A DNA stretch of 64,000 bases. Origin: Candidatus Latescibacterota bacterium. GTDB taxonomy: Bacteria > Latescibacterota > UBA2968 > UBA8231. Below are positions 15,696 to 24,457 of this stretch, piece after piece; within the stretch, counting starts at the first letter, position 1; each line of letters opens with the position of its first letter. Made by a program: the position numbers and the translations under genes. The notes beneath the pieces were generated by a model. That model did not search any database. It saw only the letters and a list, made by a program, of their open reading frames with translations, and had not been told where the DNA came from. Location of the stretch: positions 1-64,000 of the forward strand of contig JAJDUT010000080.1 of assembly GCA_022826515.1 (NCBI GenBank), given 5' to 3'.

Positions 15696-16130
15696 ATGAG
15701 CACCAAGAAGATCGCTACCTATCGCCGTCGTTGCGATACGATTGCACGCGATGTGAAGGAAGAAATTGAGGCGGGATCTGACGTAATCCTGCGATTCAAC
15801 AGGAATGTTGACCCCGATCGTATTCTTGAGACAATCGATCTTTGCGTCAAGAACAAAAAGGTCAAGATAACTATCCGCCACGCTGAGTTCCGGGACTATG
15901 TCGAGGGTGCTGCTAGGGGAGCCTCTATGGGAATGGCCCTTGCCGTCGCTGGCTTTGTTCTCAAAGCGCTTAGAGCTGGTAATCCGGTGACACTAGCGAT
16001 GGTGATAACCGTTTCGGGGATTGGTGCTCTCGTTGGTGCCATCATTGGTGGGGGCGCAACTCAAGTGGGTTCGGTCATTATCTACAAGTACCGAGAAGAA
16101 ACCTGTGTTCGGCTAGCTCCCGCAGCATAG
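15696..16130 (+). CDS. Small membrane protein with glycine-zipper segments
   Basis: 144 residues from the ATG at 15696 (GGGAGCAGGAAAG upstream); an earlier in-frame start adds 32 unlikely residues. The first 75 residues are soluble and charged. Then come two hydrophobic segments rich in small residues, ASMGMALAVAGFVL and TVSGIGALVGAIIGGGAT, followed by a short basic tail. Glycine-zipper helices of this kind pack in membranes and occur in small toxins and membrane-anchored regulators. The C-terminal codons overlap a small antisense open frame. Confidence 0.55.
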   Translation: MSTKKIATYRRRCDTIARDVKEEIEAGSDVILRFNRNVDPDRILETIDLCVKNKKVKITIRHAEFRDYVEGAARGASMGMALAVAGFVLKALRAGNPVTLAMVITVSGIGALVGAIIGGGATQVGSVIIYKYREETCVRLAPAA

Positions 16131-16218
16131 AGTAGGCGGACTTATACGGCCATCCATCCGGGTCTTTGTAGTTCCAACTCCCGATAAACCCTAGAGCGGC
16201 TTGTATTGCTGCTTCCAT
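16078..16218 (-). CDS. Possible 46-residue protein downstream of metB
   Basis: AGGAG lies 8 nt before an ATG giving MEAAIQAALGFIGSW, with a composition like a real protein (YKDPDGWPYKSAYSMLREL). The first residues and ribosome binding site match those of the HigA-like gene at 9618 and the broken copy at 14.89 kb. It overlaps the end of the plus-strand membrane protein gene by 53 nt, which weakens the case. It may be a fragment of a longer protein whose end was replaced. Confidence 0.35.
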   Translation of the reverse strand: MEAAIQAALGFIGSWNYKDPDGWPYKSAYSMLRELAEHRFLLGTCR

Positions 16219-16236
16219 AATTCACTCCTAGCGACC

Positions 16237-17376
16237 CTACACCCCAGCCAACGCCTCCCCAAAATCCGCGCACAAATCCTCGGCGGCCTCAATGCCGCAC
16301 GCCACGCGCACCAAGCCGTCGGCTATACCTATGGCCGCTAGCTCCTCTCGGCTCAAGCCGCTGTGCGACGTGGTGACGGGCCGAGTGATGAGGGTTTCGA
16401 CCCCGCCGAGACTGGGGGCTGACGCCGGTAGAACCAACTTGGACAGCAACCGCTCGGCGGCCTCCACGCCCCCGTGCAGCTCAAAGCTCAACACCCCACC
16501 CGCCCCGGCAAACAGCCGCTGCGCCCGCTCGTATTGCGGATGGCTTTCCAACCCTGGGTAGTTCACCCGCGCCACCTGCTCCTGCTCGGCCAAAAAGCGC
16601 GCCAGCCGCAACCCGTTCTCGTCGTGTTGCCGCATTCTCAGCGACAGGGTCTTCAAGCCCCGTTGCAGCAGAAAGCAGGCGTGGACATCCAGCGAGCCGC
16701 CCAAGTGATTCAGTTTGTGCTTAATGGCCTTGACGTGTGCAGCCGACCCGACGACCACGCCCGCGACGAGGTCCGAATGGCCGTTGAGGTACTTGGTCGC
16801 GCTGTGCAGCTCTATGTCAAACCCGATTTCCAGCGGGCGGAAGTTGCACGGCGAGGCAAAGGTATTGTCGATCAGGGACACTAGCCCGTGCTCGCGGGCA
16901 AATGCCACTACCGCCTCCAAATCGGCGACCTCCATCAGCGGGTTGGTCATGGTCTCCACGTAAATCGCCCGCGTCTCGGGCCGCAGCTTGGCCGCCCACG
17001 TCTCAGGCGCGTTGCCGGCGATAAAGTCGTAGCTCAGCCCCAAGCCCGGCGCATCCTGCGTCACAAAGCTGTGCGTGCCCCCGTAGAGGCAGTCTTGGAT
17101 CAGCAGGTGATCGCCGCTGTTGAGCACGGTCATCAATGCGGTGGTAATCGCCGCCATCCCAGAGCCAGCGACTAAGGCGTCCTCGCCGCCGCAGATAGCG
17201 GACAGTTTGGCGTGCAAGGCGCGGTGATTGGGCGTGTTGTTGAGGCGGAGATAGCGGATGTCGTGGTACTCTTCCTCCTTAGGTGAAACAAAAGTCGAGC
17301 TCTGGAAGATCGGCGTCACCACGGCACCGTTGATGCGCTCCTCGCCAGCGTGGACGAGGCGGGTCTGAATATCCAT
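16237..17376 (-). CDS. metB: Cystathionine gamma-synthase/lyase family enzyme
   Basis: 380 residues, the family's usual length. A PLP enzyme of trans-sulfuration: gamma-replacement (synthase) or gamma-elimination (lyase). The start region TRLVHAGEERINGAVVTPIF, the PLP site SATKYLNGHSD with the Schiff-base lysine, and the C-terminal ending SGLSREELAAIGIADGLVR are all present. The ATG at 17376 has AAAGGA upstream. Synthase versus lyase is not decided by sequence alone. Its 3' end recurs as fragments at 9185 and 14852, so it is the outer boundary of the island. Confidence 0.85.
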   Translation of the reverse strand: MDIQTRLVHAGEERINGAVVTPIFQSSTFVSPKEEEYHDIRYLRLNNTPNHRALHAKLSAICGGEDALVAGSGMAAITTALMTVLNSGDHLLIQDCLYGGTHSFVTQDAPGLGLSYDFIAGNAPETWAAKLRPETRAIYVETMTNPLMEVADLEAVVAFAREHGLVSLIDNTFASPCNFRPLEIGFDIELHSATKYLNGHSDLVAGVVVGSAAHVKAIKHKLNHLGGSLDVHACFLLQRGLKTLSLRMRQHDENGLRLARFLAEQEQVARVNYPGLESHPQYERAQRLFAGAGGVLSFELHGGVEAAERLLSKLVLPASAPSLGGVETLITRPVTTSHSGLSREELAAIGIADGLVRVACGIEAAEDLCADFGEALAGV

Positions 17377-17470
17377 GAAGTGATTCCTTTGGTAGTTAAT
17401 GCGGGCAACCACGAGGGTTGCCCCTACATGGCGAAAAACGTCCTATGAACGATTCGAGATGCGGATCGTT

Positions 17471-17500
17471 TTCTGCGTCTATCTGCGTCCATCTGCGGAT
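17471..17500. repeat. 30-bp inverted repeat, left arm
   Basis: TTCTGCGTCTATCTGCGTCC begins a 30-base sequence whose exact reverse complement lies at 20849-20878. Weaker symmetry continues outward (TGAACGATTC). It contains the hexamer-like tandem CTGCGTC/CTATCTGCGTCCAT. The arms bracket the FolC fusion and moaA. Sequences of this flavour are dispersed in many bacterial genomes, so it may be a small non-autonomous element. Confidence 0.7.
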
Positions 17501-19611
17501 TATAGTGCAAATTGGGAAAGTAGCCGCTCGTATAGCCGAATGAAGTCCCGGCGGCCGTTGTCGCGGTTGTACGCGTAGCACATGGGGTTGGGATTGATCT
17601 CGATGATGGAGAAACCGGCTGCGCCGTGGATGAGGTCGATGGCGTAAAAACCGAGCGAGAACACGCCGGCCACTTGCGCGGTTAGCTGCTGCATTTGCGC
17701 TAGCAGGGCCGCGTCCTCTACGCGCACGGCGCGCCCCGTAGCCTGATGCAGCGGATTGAGGTCGCCGTCTGCGCCCACGGCCTCGCTCTCCTTGCGATAG
17801 GCCAGCAACAGCTCGTCTTGGCTGGCGACGATCCGATACTCCGGCCCGGCCACGTACTGCTGCACCAGCGCGATGTTGTCCAAAAAGCCGCTGTTGGCAA
17901 AGAGGGATTCGAGCCGTGTGCCGAGGTCTGTTGCGTTGCGCTCTAAAAATACGCCCTGCGCCAGTGAGCTGTGGCACTTTTTGACCAACAGGGGGAACTC
18001 GAACCGCGCCACTACTTCTTCGACGATTTCCGCGACGGTGGCGTGGGTTTTGTAGCGGTCGAAGCGCGCGTCGGCCAGTGGGTTGAAGAGCTTGAGGGTA
18101 TCGGGGACTGGCAATCCGGCGGCAGCGAAATCCTCGTATTGATACGCCTTGTCTTCGGCGAGCCGGGCTTCGACGTAGTCGTTGAAGGGATGCTTGTTGC
18201 GCCAGAAGCGCAGGGGACGACGTCCGCCCGACAGCTTGAGCCGAGTGCCGTCGTCCGAAATCCACTCGCAGATGAGTCCCTGTCGCCGGCCCGCCTCGGC
18301 GACGCATTCCAGATTCTCCAGCGCCATGTCTTCGGTGATGCCGTCGCGCTCGCCGGGCAGGTTGAAAAACTCCCGCGCCCGCGCCACCAAGTGCAGGGAC
18401 CCGGCCACGCAGACTCGGCCTTTGGGCCCTGCTAACGTCAAAGCGCGTTTAAGGGCTTGGCTGCTTGCAGGTACCTGCTCGATGGCTAGTCCGTCCGATG
18501 CTAGGTCTGCTAGCATCGCTGGTGCCAGCGCTCGTGGATGGTCCGACGAAGTTAGCAAGACTCGCTGTGCCATCGGCGCTAGGGCGTGCAAAATCCCTGC
18601 GGCATCATGCCCTGTGCCCGCGCCGAGGACCAGTACCCATGCGTTGTCAGTATTGGCGACGGGACGATTTCCGCTCAGCCGCTGTAACTCCCCGGCCAGT
18701 GCCTCGGCAGCCGCTGGATTGTGTGCGCCGTCGAGCAGGACCAACGGCTTTTCTTGCGCCACTTCAAAGCGGCCCGGCCAGCGATGGGCCGCCACGGCTT
18801 GCTGCACCGATTCGTCTTCTAATCCCTGGACGAACCTCTGCGTCGCCTCAAGGGCCAGTCGCGCATTTTCCGCGTAGGTGACCGGACGGCCCGTTAGGTG
18901 GCCTAGGGACCATTCCGTTCCGGCAACCTGCAACTCCACTCCTTGCGTTGTACAGGTCTGCTGGATTAGGTCCATCACTTCGGGTGCCTGCGCCGCCGTG
19001 GTGACGAGCGTGCGACCCGACCGGGCGATATGCAGCTTGTCAGCGGCAATTTCCTCCAAGGTATTGCCCAGCAAATCCACGTGATCTAGACCGATAGCCG
19101 TCAGAACTGCCAGCTCCGAGTCCCAGGCGTTAGTCGCGTCATAGCGGCCCCCAAGCCCGACCTCAAAAACCCCGAATTCCACATCCTGCTGCGCGAAGAG
19201 ATGGGCCGCGAGGCCGGTCAGGGCCTCGAACTTGCTGAACGAACCCAATGCCTCCCGGTCAAAGTCGCGGGTGCAATCGTCGAGGTGCGCCACGGCGTCG
19301 GCCCATTGTTCCTTGCTGAGGATCTCGCCGTCAATGCGGATCCGCTCGCGCTGAGTGTGCAGGTGCGGCGAAGTGTACAGCCCGACCTTGTGACCGTGCG
19401 CCTTTAGGATGGAGGAGAGTAAGCTGGCGACCGTTCCCTTGCCGTTGGTGCCGCCGACAATGATTGAGCGGAAGCACGTCTGCGGGTCGCCGAGGCGGGT
19501 CAGCAGAGCACGCATCCTCGGCAGGTAGTCTTCGATTGGCCCGAGTACTGGACGGCCGACCTCCCAGTCGGGCAGGGCGTCCAAATAGCGTTTGGCGCGA
19601 AAGTAATCCAT
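17500..19611 (-). CDS. FolC-type Mur ligase fused to a RimK-like ATP-grasp domain
   Basis: 703 residues. Residues 1 to about 425 are dihydrofolate/folylpolyglutamate synthase: SIIVGGTNGKGTVAS (P-loop), SPHLHTQRERI, FGVFEVGLGGRYDATNAWD, GLDHVDLLG and LLDGAHNPAA are all in place. Residues from about 430 are an ATP-grasp ligase: FPLLVKKCHSS (nucleotide lysine), LVQQYVAGPEYRIV, and SIIEINPNPMC with the metal-ligand EIN.N. A single chain could form folate polyglutamate and add a further residue, or make a cyanophycin-like peptide. Cyanophycin synthetase has the domains in the opposite order. Ends 73 nt... of non-coding sequence separate it from metB; it follows moaA by 18 nt. Confidence 0.8.
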   Translation of the reverse strand: MDYFRAKRYLDALPDWEVGRPVLGPIEDYLPRMRALLTRLGDPQTCFRSIIVGGTNGKGTVASLLSSILKAHGHKVGLYTSPHLHTQRERIRIDGEILSKEQWADAVAHLDDCTRDFDREALGSFSKFEALTGLAAHLFAQQDVEFGVFEVGLGGRYDATNAWDSELAVLTAIGLDHVDLLGNTLEEIAADKLHIARSGRTLVTTAAQAPEVMDLIQQTCTTQGVELQVAGTEWSLGHLTGRPVTYAENARLALEATQRFVQGLEDESVQQAVAAHRWPGRFEVAQEKPLVLLDGAHNPAAAEALAGELQRLSGNRPVANTDNAWVLVLGAGTGHDAAGILHALAPMAQRVLLTSSDHPRALAPAMLADLASDGLAIEQVPASSQALKRALTLAGPKGRVCVAGSLHLVARAREFFNLPGERDGITEDMALENLECVAEAGRRQGLICEWISDDGTRLKLSGGRRPLRFWRNKHPFNDYVEARLAEDKAYQYEDFAAAGLPVPDTLKLFNPLADARFDRYKTHATVAEIVEEVVARFEFPLLVKKCHSSLAQGVFLERNATDLGTRLESLFANSGFLDNIALVQQYVAGPEYRIVASQDELLLAYRKESEAVGADGDLNPLHQATGRAVRVEDAALLAQMQQLTAQVAGVFSLGFYAIDLIHGAAGFSIIEINPNPMCYAYNRDNGRRDFIRLYERLLSQFAL

Positions 19612-19629
19612 GTAGTGGGAAGGTGCGGC

Positions 19630-20688
19630 TTAGCCGCCGCGGGTGTGCATCTCGCGGTGCGGGTCGGCTTGCAATTCTGCGACTTGATAGAGCACGCCGC
19701 GGTGTGGATCGTCGCGCCGCTCTTCGGCGCTGCGGTCCGTTCGTCCCGCCCACCCCGCGCTAATGCGTCGCACCAATCGCTCGCGGTCTGCTCCGTTGCG
19801 CAGCAAAGGCTTCAGGTCAGTGCCCTGCTGCGCGTATAGACACGTGTACCACAGGCCGTCGGCTGTCAGGCGGCTGCGGTCGCAGGCCCCGCAAAACGGC
19901 TCGGTGACCGACGCGACGATGCCAAAGCGCGTGCCGTCGCGCAGGCGAAAGCGCTCTGCGGGCGCAGAGCCCCGCCCCGCCTCGCGCTCGATGGGACCGT
20001 AGTGCGCCTCCAGCTTTGCTAGCATCTCCTGCTGCGACACCACCTCTCCGAGCGACCAATGCGTGGCCCCGCCGACGTCCATGTATTCGATGAAGCGGAC
20101 CTCTGCGCCTATCTCCCGTCCGAATTCGAGCAGATCCACTAGCTCGTCGTCGTTGAAGCCGCGCATTACGACCGAATTGATCTTGATTGAGTCAAAGCCA
20201 GTCGTTGCGGCGGCGCGGATCCCCTCCAAGACCTTGGCGTGCGCGGTTCTCCGCGTCAACGCCTCAAAGCGCGCTGGTTGCAGCGAGTCCAAGCTGACCG
20301 TGATCCGGCGCAGCCCAGCTTCCCGCAGGGAGTCAGCCCGGCGCGCCAATTGCGTCGCATTGGTCGTCAGCGCTAGGTCCTCGACCAGTGGTAGTCGTGT
20401 GAGTCGGGCGATGAGTTCGAGTAGATCGGCGCGCAATAGCGGCTCTCCGCCGGTCAGGCGGACGCTGCGGACGCCAACTTGGCAGAAGGCATCGACCACG
20501 CGCTCGAGTTCGGAGGCGCTGAGGATGTCTTTACTGGGTAGCCAGGTATAGTGTTCTTCGGGCATGCAGTACTGGCAGCGCAGGTCGCAGCGGTCGATTA
20601 CCGACACGCGCAAAGAGGCCAGCGGGCGGCCCAAAAGGTCGCGCACTAACTCGGTTTTGGCGGGTGTTTCAAGGGCCATAAAAGGCAT
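19630..20688 (-). CDS. moaA: GTP 3',8-cyclase, radical SAM (molybdenum cofactor biosynthesis)
   Basis: 352 residues. The N-terminal [4Fe-4S] site is CDLRCQYC (CxxxCxxC) and the C-terminal cluster is CGACDRSRLTADG followed by a third Cys. The chain ends in GG, the tail that MoaA needs inside its active site. It makes 3',8-cyclo-GTP, the first step of molybdopterin synthesis, and so feeds the molybdenum hydroxylase at 52-56 kb. Start ATG 20688, or 20679 (MALETP). It precedes the FolC fusion gene by 18 nt on the same strand. Confidence 0.92.
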   Translation of the reverse strand: MPFMALETPAKTELVRDLLGRPLASLRVSVIDRCDLRCQYCMPEEHYTWLPSKDILSASELERVVDAFCQVGVRSVRLTGGEPLLRADLLELIARLTRLPLVEDLALTTNATQLARRADSLREAGLRRITVSLDSLQPARFEALTRRTAHAKVLEGIRAAATTGFDSIKINSVVMRGFNDDELVDLLEFGREIGAEVRFIEYMDVGGATHWSLGEVVSQQEMLAKLEAHYGPIEREAGRGSAPAERFRLRDGTRFGIVASVTEPFCGACDRSRLTADGLWYTCLYAQQGTDLKPLLRNGADRERLVRRISAGWAGRTDRSAEERRDDPHRGVLYQVAELQADPHREMHTRGG

Positions 20689-20848
20689 CCACAGACGGAG
20701 TTAAAGAGACTTGAGAATATAGAGAATCCCTAGCGGTGGGCAATGTCAGGCGCAGCGGACGCGTTCTTGCTGTACGGAAGTTGGGGCGTGATATTAAGGG
20801 ACTTGACCCGCCTGCGACTTTGATCGTGCCACATCTATCGACAAGAAG

Positions 20849-20878
20849 ATCCGCAGATGGACGCAGATAGACGCAGAA
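20849..20878. repeat. 30-bp inverted repeat, right arm
   Basis: Exact reverse complement of 17471-17500. It lies in the 263-nt intergenic region between the divergent moaA and moxR-like genes. Apart from the repeat that region holds no gene; promoters for both directions must lie there, but I could not pick out convincing boxes. Confidence 0.7.
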
Positions 20879-20951
20879 TAGGATTCACAAGAATCGTTCA
20901 AATCATTCCGGCTTGCTATAAGGCATTGCACCGCGCAACGAGAGAGGTTTA

Positions 20952-21848
20952 ATGAGTACCACTGCCGCGATCCAGGAGATGCTCGCCGAGCACGGGTATG
21001 TCGCCGATCGCCAAGTTGTTATGTCCGTGTACCTCGCTCAGACCCTGGAGCGTCCCTTGCTCATCGAGGGGCCGGCCGGCGTCGGCAAAACCGAGGTCGC
21101 CAAGGTCGTAGCCCGCGCCCTCGACACCGAGTTGATCCGCTTGCAGTGCTACGAGGGGCTAGACGCCCACGCCGCGCTGTACGAGTGGAACTACCAGCGC
21201 CAACTCTTGCACATCAAGCTCGACGAGAAGAGCCAGCGCCCCCTAGCCGAGCGCGAGGCCGACCTTTTCTCCGAGGACTTCCTGCTCAAGCGCCCCTTGC
21301 TCCAGGCCATTACCCAACCCGTCCCGCCGGTGCTGCTGATCGACGAACTCGACCGGGCCGACGAGGAGTTTGAGAGCTTCCTGCTTGAAGTGCTGTCCGA
21401 CTGGCAGATTACCATCCCCGAAATCGGCACCATCCGCGCGGTGGCGCGGCCGCATGTAATCCTGACTAGCAATCGCACCCGCGAGTTGTCCGACGCCGTG
21501 CGCCGCCGCTGCTTCTACCTGTGGATCGACTACCCGGAATTTGACAAAGAAGTGGAGATCGTGCGCCGCAAGGTGAATGGGATTGACATCCAGCTCGCCG
21601 AACAGATCTGCCGCTTCATGGAAAAGATCCGCATGCAGCGCCTCGAAAAGGTCCCCGGCGTCGCCGAAACCCTCGACTGGGCCAAGGCGCTCGTCGCCTT
21701 GCACCAGCACCATCTCGACCTCGAAGTCGTGGCGGATACTTTGGGCATTGTATTCAAGGACCAACGCGACGTGGCGCAGGTGAAGCAATCGCTGGCCGAG
21801 TTCTTGGAAGGATTGGGGGTCCGCGCCAAGCTGGCTCCAGAACGATGA
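20952..21848 (+). CDS. MoxR-family AAA ATPase (CoxD-like)
   Basis: 298 residues. Walker A is GPAGVGKTE, Walker B is LLIDELDRADEEFE, and sensor 1 is ILTSNRTRELSDAVRRR with the arginine finger region. MoxR ATPases paired with VWA proteins act as chaperones that insert metal or mature the active site; CoxD does this for CO dehydrogenase. It overlaps the VWA gene by 4 nt (ATGA) and is upstream of an XdhC-like gene, giving the CoxD-E-F order. The enzyme served is probably the one at 52-56 kb. Confidence 0.88.
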   Translation: MSTTAAIQEMLAEHGYVADRQVVMSVYLAQTLERPLLIEGPAGVGKTEVAKVVARALDTELIRLQCYEGLDAHAALYEWNYQRQLLHIKLDEKSQRPLAEREADLFSEDFLLKRPLLQAITQPVPPVLLIDELDRADEEFESFLLEVLSDWQITIPEIGTIRAVARPHVILTSNRTRELSDAVRRRCFYLWIDYPEFDKEVEIVRRKVNGIDIQLAEQICRFMEKIRMQRLEKVPGVAETLDWAKALVALHQHHLDLEVVADTLGIVFKDQRDVAQVKQSLAEFLEGLGVRAKLAPER

Positions 21849-23122
21849 ACCACAAGATCGACGACATCGCATTGCACGGCGCGTTGAGCGCGAATGTGGT
21901 CGGCTTCTGCCGTTTGTTGCGCGCCCAGGGGTCCGGCCCGGCTTTAGGCGAGGAGCAAGACGCGCTCCGCGCCCTCGCGGCCATTGACCTGTCAGACCCG
22001 GAGGACTTCCGACTAAGTTTGCGGACGGTTTTGGCCAAGACGCCCGCCGAGCAGAAGCTCTTCGACGCGCTGTTCGATATCTATTGGTCCGTATGGGATC
22101 GCGCCGGCGAATTGGGTCAGCCCCAGCCCGAGTCCTCTGCTTCCGAGAAGGCTAGTGCCAATCGACCTGGCAAGAATGGTTTGACGAGTATCCGCGATTG
22201 GCTCAAACAGGGCGAGCCGACTGAAGAGGAGCGCGAGGCCGCTGGATACAGCCCCATCGAGGTCCATACAAAGCGCGACTTTAAGGACTTTAACGCCGAA
22301 GAGCTGGAGGAGATCGGGCGGCTGCTGCAAGCCATTGCCCGTGCGCTCGCCACGCGCTTCAGTCGCCGCTATCGGCCCGCGCGTCCTCCGGGCCGCCTCG
22401 ACTTGCGGCGCACCCTCCGCGCCAGCCTGCGTCGAGGTGGCGAGTTGTTGGACCTGTCCTATTGTCGCCGCACCCGCCAGAAGCCCAAGCTGGTCTTGTT
22501 GTGCGATGTCAGTAAGTCCATGGATTTGTACAGCCGCTTCTTGATCCAGTTTATGTACGCCTTCCAAAACGCCTATCGTCGCATTGAGACGTTCGTGTTT
22601 GCGACCTCGCTGCACCACGTCGCGCCCCTGCTGCGGGGCAACGATCTGAGCGCGGGCCTGGACGCGATTGCCGCGCGGGTGCCGGACTGGTCGGGCGGCA
22701 CGCGCATTGGGGCCGCGCTGGAGACCTTCCTCAGCGAACACGCCGATCTCGTCGATCACCAGACCGCGCTGCTGATCGTCAGCGACGGCTGGGACACCGG
22801 CGATATTGAGACCCTCGAAGAAAGTATGCGCGCGTTGCAGCGCCGCAGCCGCTGCCTAATCTGGCTCAACCCCCTGCTGGGCAGCCCGGACTACCGACCC
22901 GCCACGCGCGGGATGCAGGCCGCCCTGCCGTACATCGACCTCTTTGCTCCGGCCCACAATATCGACAGCCTCAAGGCTCTCGTCGGATACCTAATGACGC
23001 TGCGCGGTGCAACGGCCGCGCAATACCTGCGCCGCCGTCCTGAGCCGCCCGCGCCGACAAAAGCCCAGCCCACCGCGCCGACGAGGGCCGACTGGTACCG
23101 GCGCTTTGGAGTTCAGCCGTGA
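21845..23122 (+). CDS. VWA-domain protein (CoxE-like)
   Basis: 425 residues. The C-terminal VWA domain has the MIDAS motif DVSKSM (DxSxS) at about residue 221, the conserved Thr in SGGTRIGAAL and the Asp in LIVSDGWDTGD. The N-terminal half is helical with a basic stretch, RRYRPARPPGRLDLRRTLR. The CoxE family works with the MoxR ATPase in molybdenum hydroxylase maturation. It overlaps both neighbours by 4 nt, so the three genes are translationally coupled. Confidence 0.86.
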   Translation: MNHKIDDIALHGALSANVVGFCRLLRAQGSGPALGEEQDALRALAAIDLSDPEDFRLSLRTVLAKTPAEQKLFDALFDIYWSVWDRAGELGQPQPESSASEKASANRPGKNGLTSIRDWLKQGEPTEEEREAAGYSPIEVHTKRDFKDFNAEELEEIGRLLQAIARALATRFSRRYRPARPPGRLDLRRTLRASLRRGGELLDLSYCRRTRQKPKLVLLCDVSKSMDLYSRFLIQFMYAFQNAYRRIETFVFATSLHHVAPLLRGNDLSAGLDAIAARVPDWSGGTRIGAALETFLSEHADLVDHQTALLIVSDGWDTGDIETLEESMRALQRRSRCLIWLNPLLGSPDYRPATRGMQAALPYIDLFAPAHNIDSLKALVGYLMTLRGATAAQYLRRRPEPPAPTKAQPTAPTRADWYRRFGVQP

Positions 23123-24273
23123 AAGACTTGCAGACGATTCTCCGCCGCGCTCGGGTACTCGACGAGGCGGAGAAGCCCTATGTCTTGGCCACTGTGGTCC
23201 AGACCTCTGGCTCGGTCTATCGCGGCCCGGGCACTCGCATGCTCATTGAAGCTGATCTCCAGAGCTTGGGCACCATCAGCGGCGGCTGTCTCGAAGGCGA
23301 TGTGCGCGAAAACGCGCAAGCCGTCTTCGCCGATGGCCAACCCCGTCTTCTCCACTACGACGCTACCTCTGAGGACGACATCCTTTGGGGAACTGGGCTC
23401 GGCTGTAGCGGCACGGTGGATGTGCTCTTAGAGCGCCTGCCCCAAGACGCGCCGTTTCATTATCCAACCTTCTTGCACGGCTGTGCCTTGGAAGATCGGC
23501 ACGGCGTTCTCGTCACGGTTTTTGCTACTGAGGGCGGAACGAATGCTGCTCCGGGTCAACATCTGATACTCGACGAGCGGGAAAAGGTTCGCGACGACAT
23601 CGCCGATTTGGAACTGCGCGAGATTGCGCACAACGCCGCCGCTGAAATCCTCGCGACTCTCGACGACACCCGACTCCCTATCGCCCTAGGCTACACGCGT
23701 CACTACGAGTTGACGCACGGCAAGGCCGCCCTGCTCATAGAGCCTCTGCTGCCACCCATCGCCCTCTATCTTTTCGGCGCTGGCTACGACGCTGTGCCCC
23801 TCGCTCAGTTAGCTGGCGAACTCGGCTGGAGCGTCACTGTCGCCGACCATCGGCCCTCCTATGCTCGCGCCGAGCGCTTCCTCTCGGCTAGGCAAGTCCT
23901 TCTCGCCCAGCCCGGTCATCTGCCCGAGGAGCTTCAGTTCGACAACCGCTCGTGCGCCGTCATCATGAGCCACAACTACCTACAGGATCAAGCTCTGTTG
24001 CGGGATTTGCTCGGCGCTCCCCTCGCCTACTTGGGCGTCCTCGGCCCGCACCAGCGCACCCAGCGCCTGCTCGCCGATTTGCAAAAAGAAGGCGTCGCGC
24101 CAAGTGATGAGCAGACCGCACGCCTCTTTAGCCCCGTCGGTCTCGACATCGGCGCTGAAACGGCCGAGGAAATCGCCCTGTCCATTCTCGGCGAAATCCA
24201 AGCCGCGCTTACCGGTCGTCAAGGCGGCTCGCTCCGAGACCATCCCGGGCCGATTCACGACCGACCGGCCTGA
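23119..24273 (+). CDS. XdhC/CoxI family molybdenum hydroxylase maturation factor
   Basis: 384 residues. N-terminal XdhC domain with ATVVQTSGSVYRGPGTRM and GGCLEGDVRENA; C-terminal Rossmann domain with LFGAGYDAVPLA and IMSHNYLQD. XdhC binds molybdenum cofactor, promotes its sulfuration and hands it to the apo-enzyme. The GTG start at 23119 overlaps the VWA gene by 4 nt. The middle insert of about 80 residues is longer than in minimal XdhC. Last gene of the accessory operon. Confidence 0.87.
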   Translation: MKDLQTILRRARVLDEAEKPYVLATVVQTSGSVYRGPGTRMLIEADLQSLGTISGGCLEGDVRENAQAVFADGQPRLLHYDATSEDDILWGTGLGCSGTVDVLLERLPQDAPFHYPTFLHGCALEDRHGVLVTVFATEGGTNAAPGQHLILDEREKVRDDIADLELREIAHNAAAEILATLDDTRLPIALGYTRHYELTHGKAALLIEPLLPPIALYLFGAGYDAVPLAQLAGELGWSVTVADHRPSYARAERFLSARQVLLAQPGHLPEELQFDNRSCAVIMSHNYLQDQALLRDLLGAPLAYLGVLGPHQRTQRLLADLQKEGVAPSDEQTARLFSPVGLDIGAETAEEIALSILGEIQAALTGRQGGSLRDHPGPIHDRPA

Positions 24274-24284
24274 CGCGAAAGCAC

Positions 24285-24449
24285 TCATTTCCAGTCGTCG
24301 GGATCAATCTGGCGAAGGTCTTTTGTCGCCTCTTCAAACTCGGCCAGATCCGCTGCCGACCAACAGCCAAAGAGATCGGCAAATTCTTCGCGCCGCGAAC
24401 GCCGCCCTCCCAATGCCTGTTCGAGTAGCTCTTTAATGGTCTTGTTCAA
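24285..24449 (-). CDS. Small antitoxin-like protein after mazF
   Basis: 54 residues from a TTG at 24449 with AAGGGAG upstream, the latter part of the mazF stop region. A longer frame reaches back into mazF but would overlap it. The product is acidic at the end (DLAEFEEATKDLRQIDPDDW), which resembles the toxin-wrapping tails of antitoxins of PIN-type systems. It could be a third member of the mazEF operon or a leftover antitoxin. Weak start signal; confidence in expression is moderate. Confidence 0.45.
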   Translation of the reverse strand: MNKTIKELLEQALGGRRSRREEFADLFGCWSAADLAEFEEATKDLRQIDPDDWK

Positions 24450-24457
24450 GCCTGCAA

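Noticed and set aside
7391..16382. Prophage or integrative conjugative element
   Set aside because: No integrase, relaxase, capsid, portal or terminase gene is present; only repeated gene ends and small genes.
17396..18307. 303-residue open frame antisense-frame shadow of the FolC fusion
   Set aside because: Composition is Arg/Ala/Pro-rich shadow of GC-rich coding sequence, and the true frame has clear FolC/ATP-grasp motifs.
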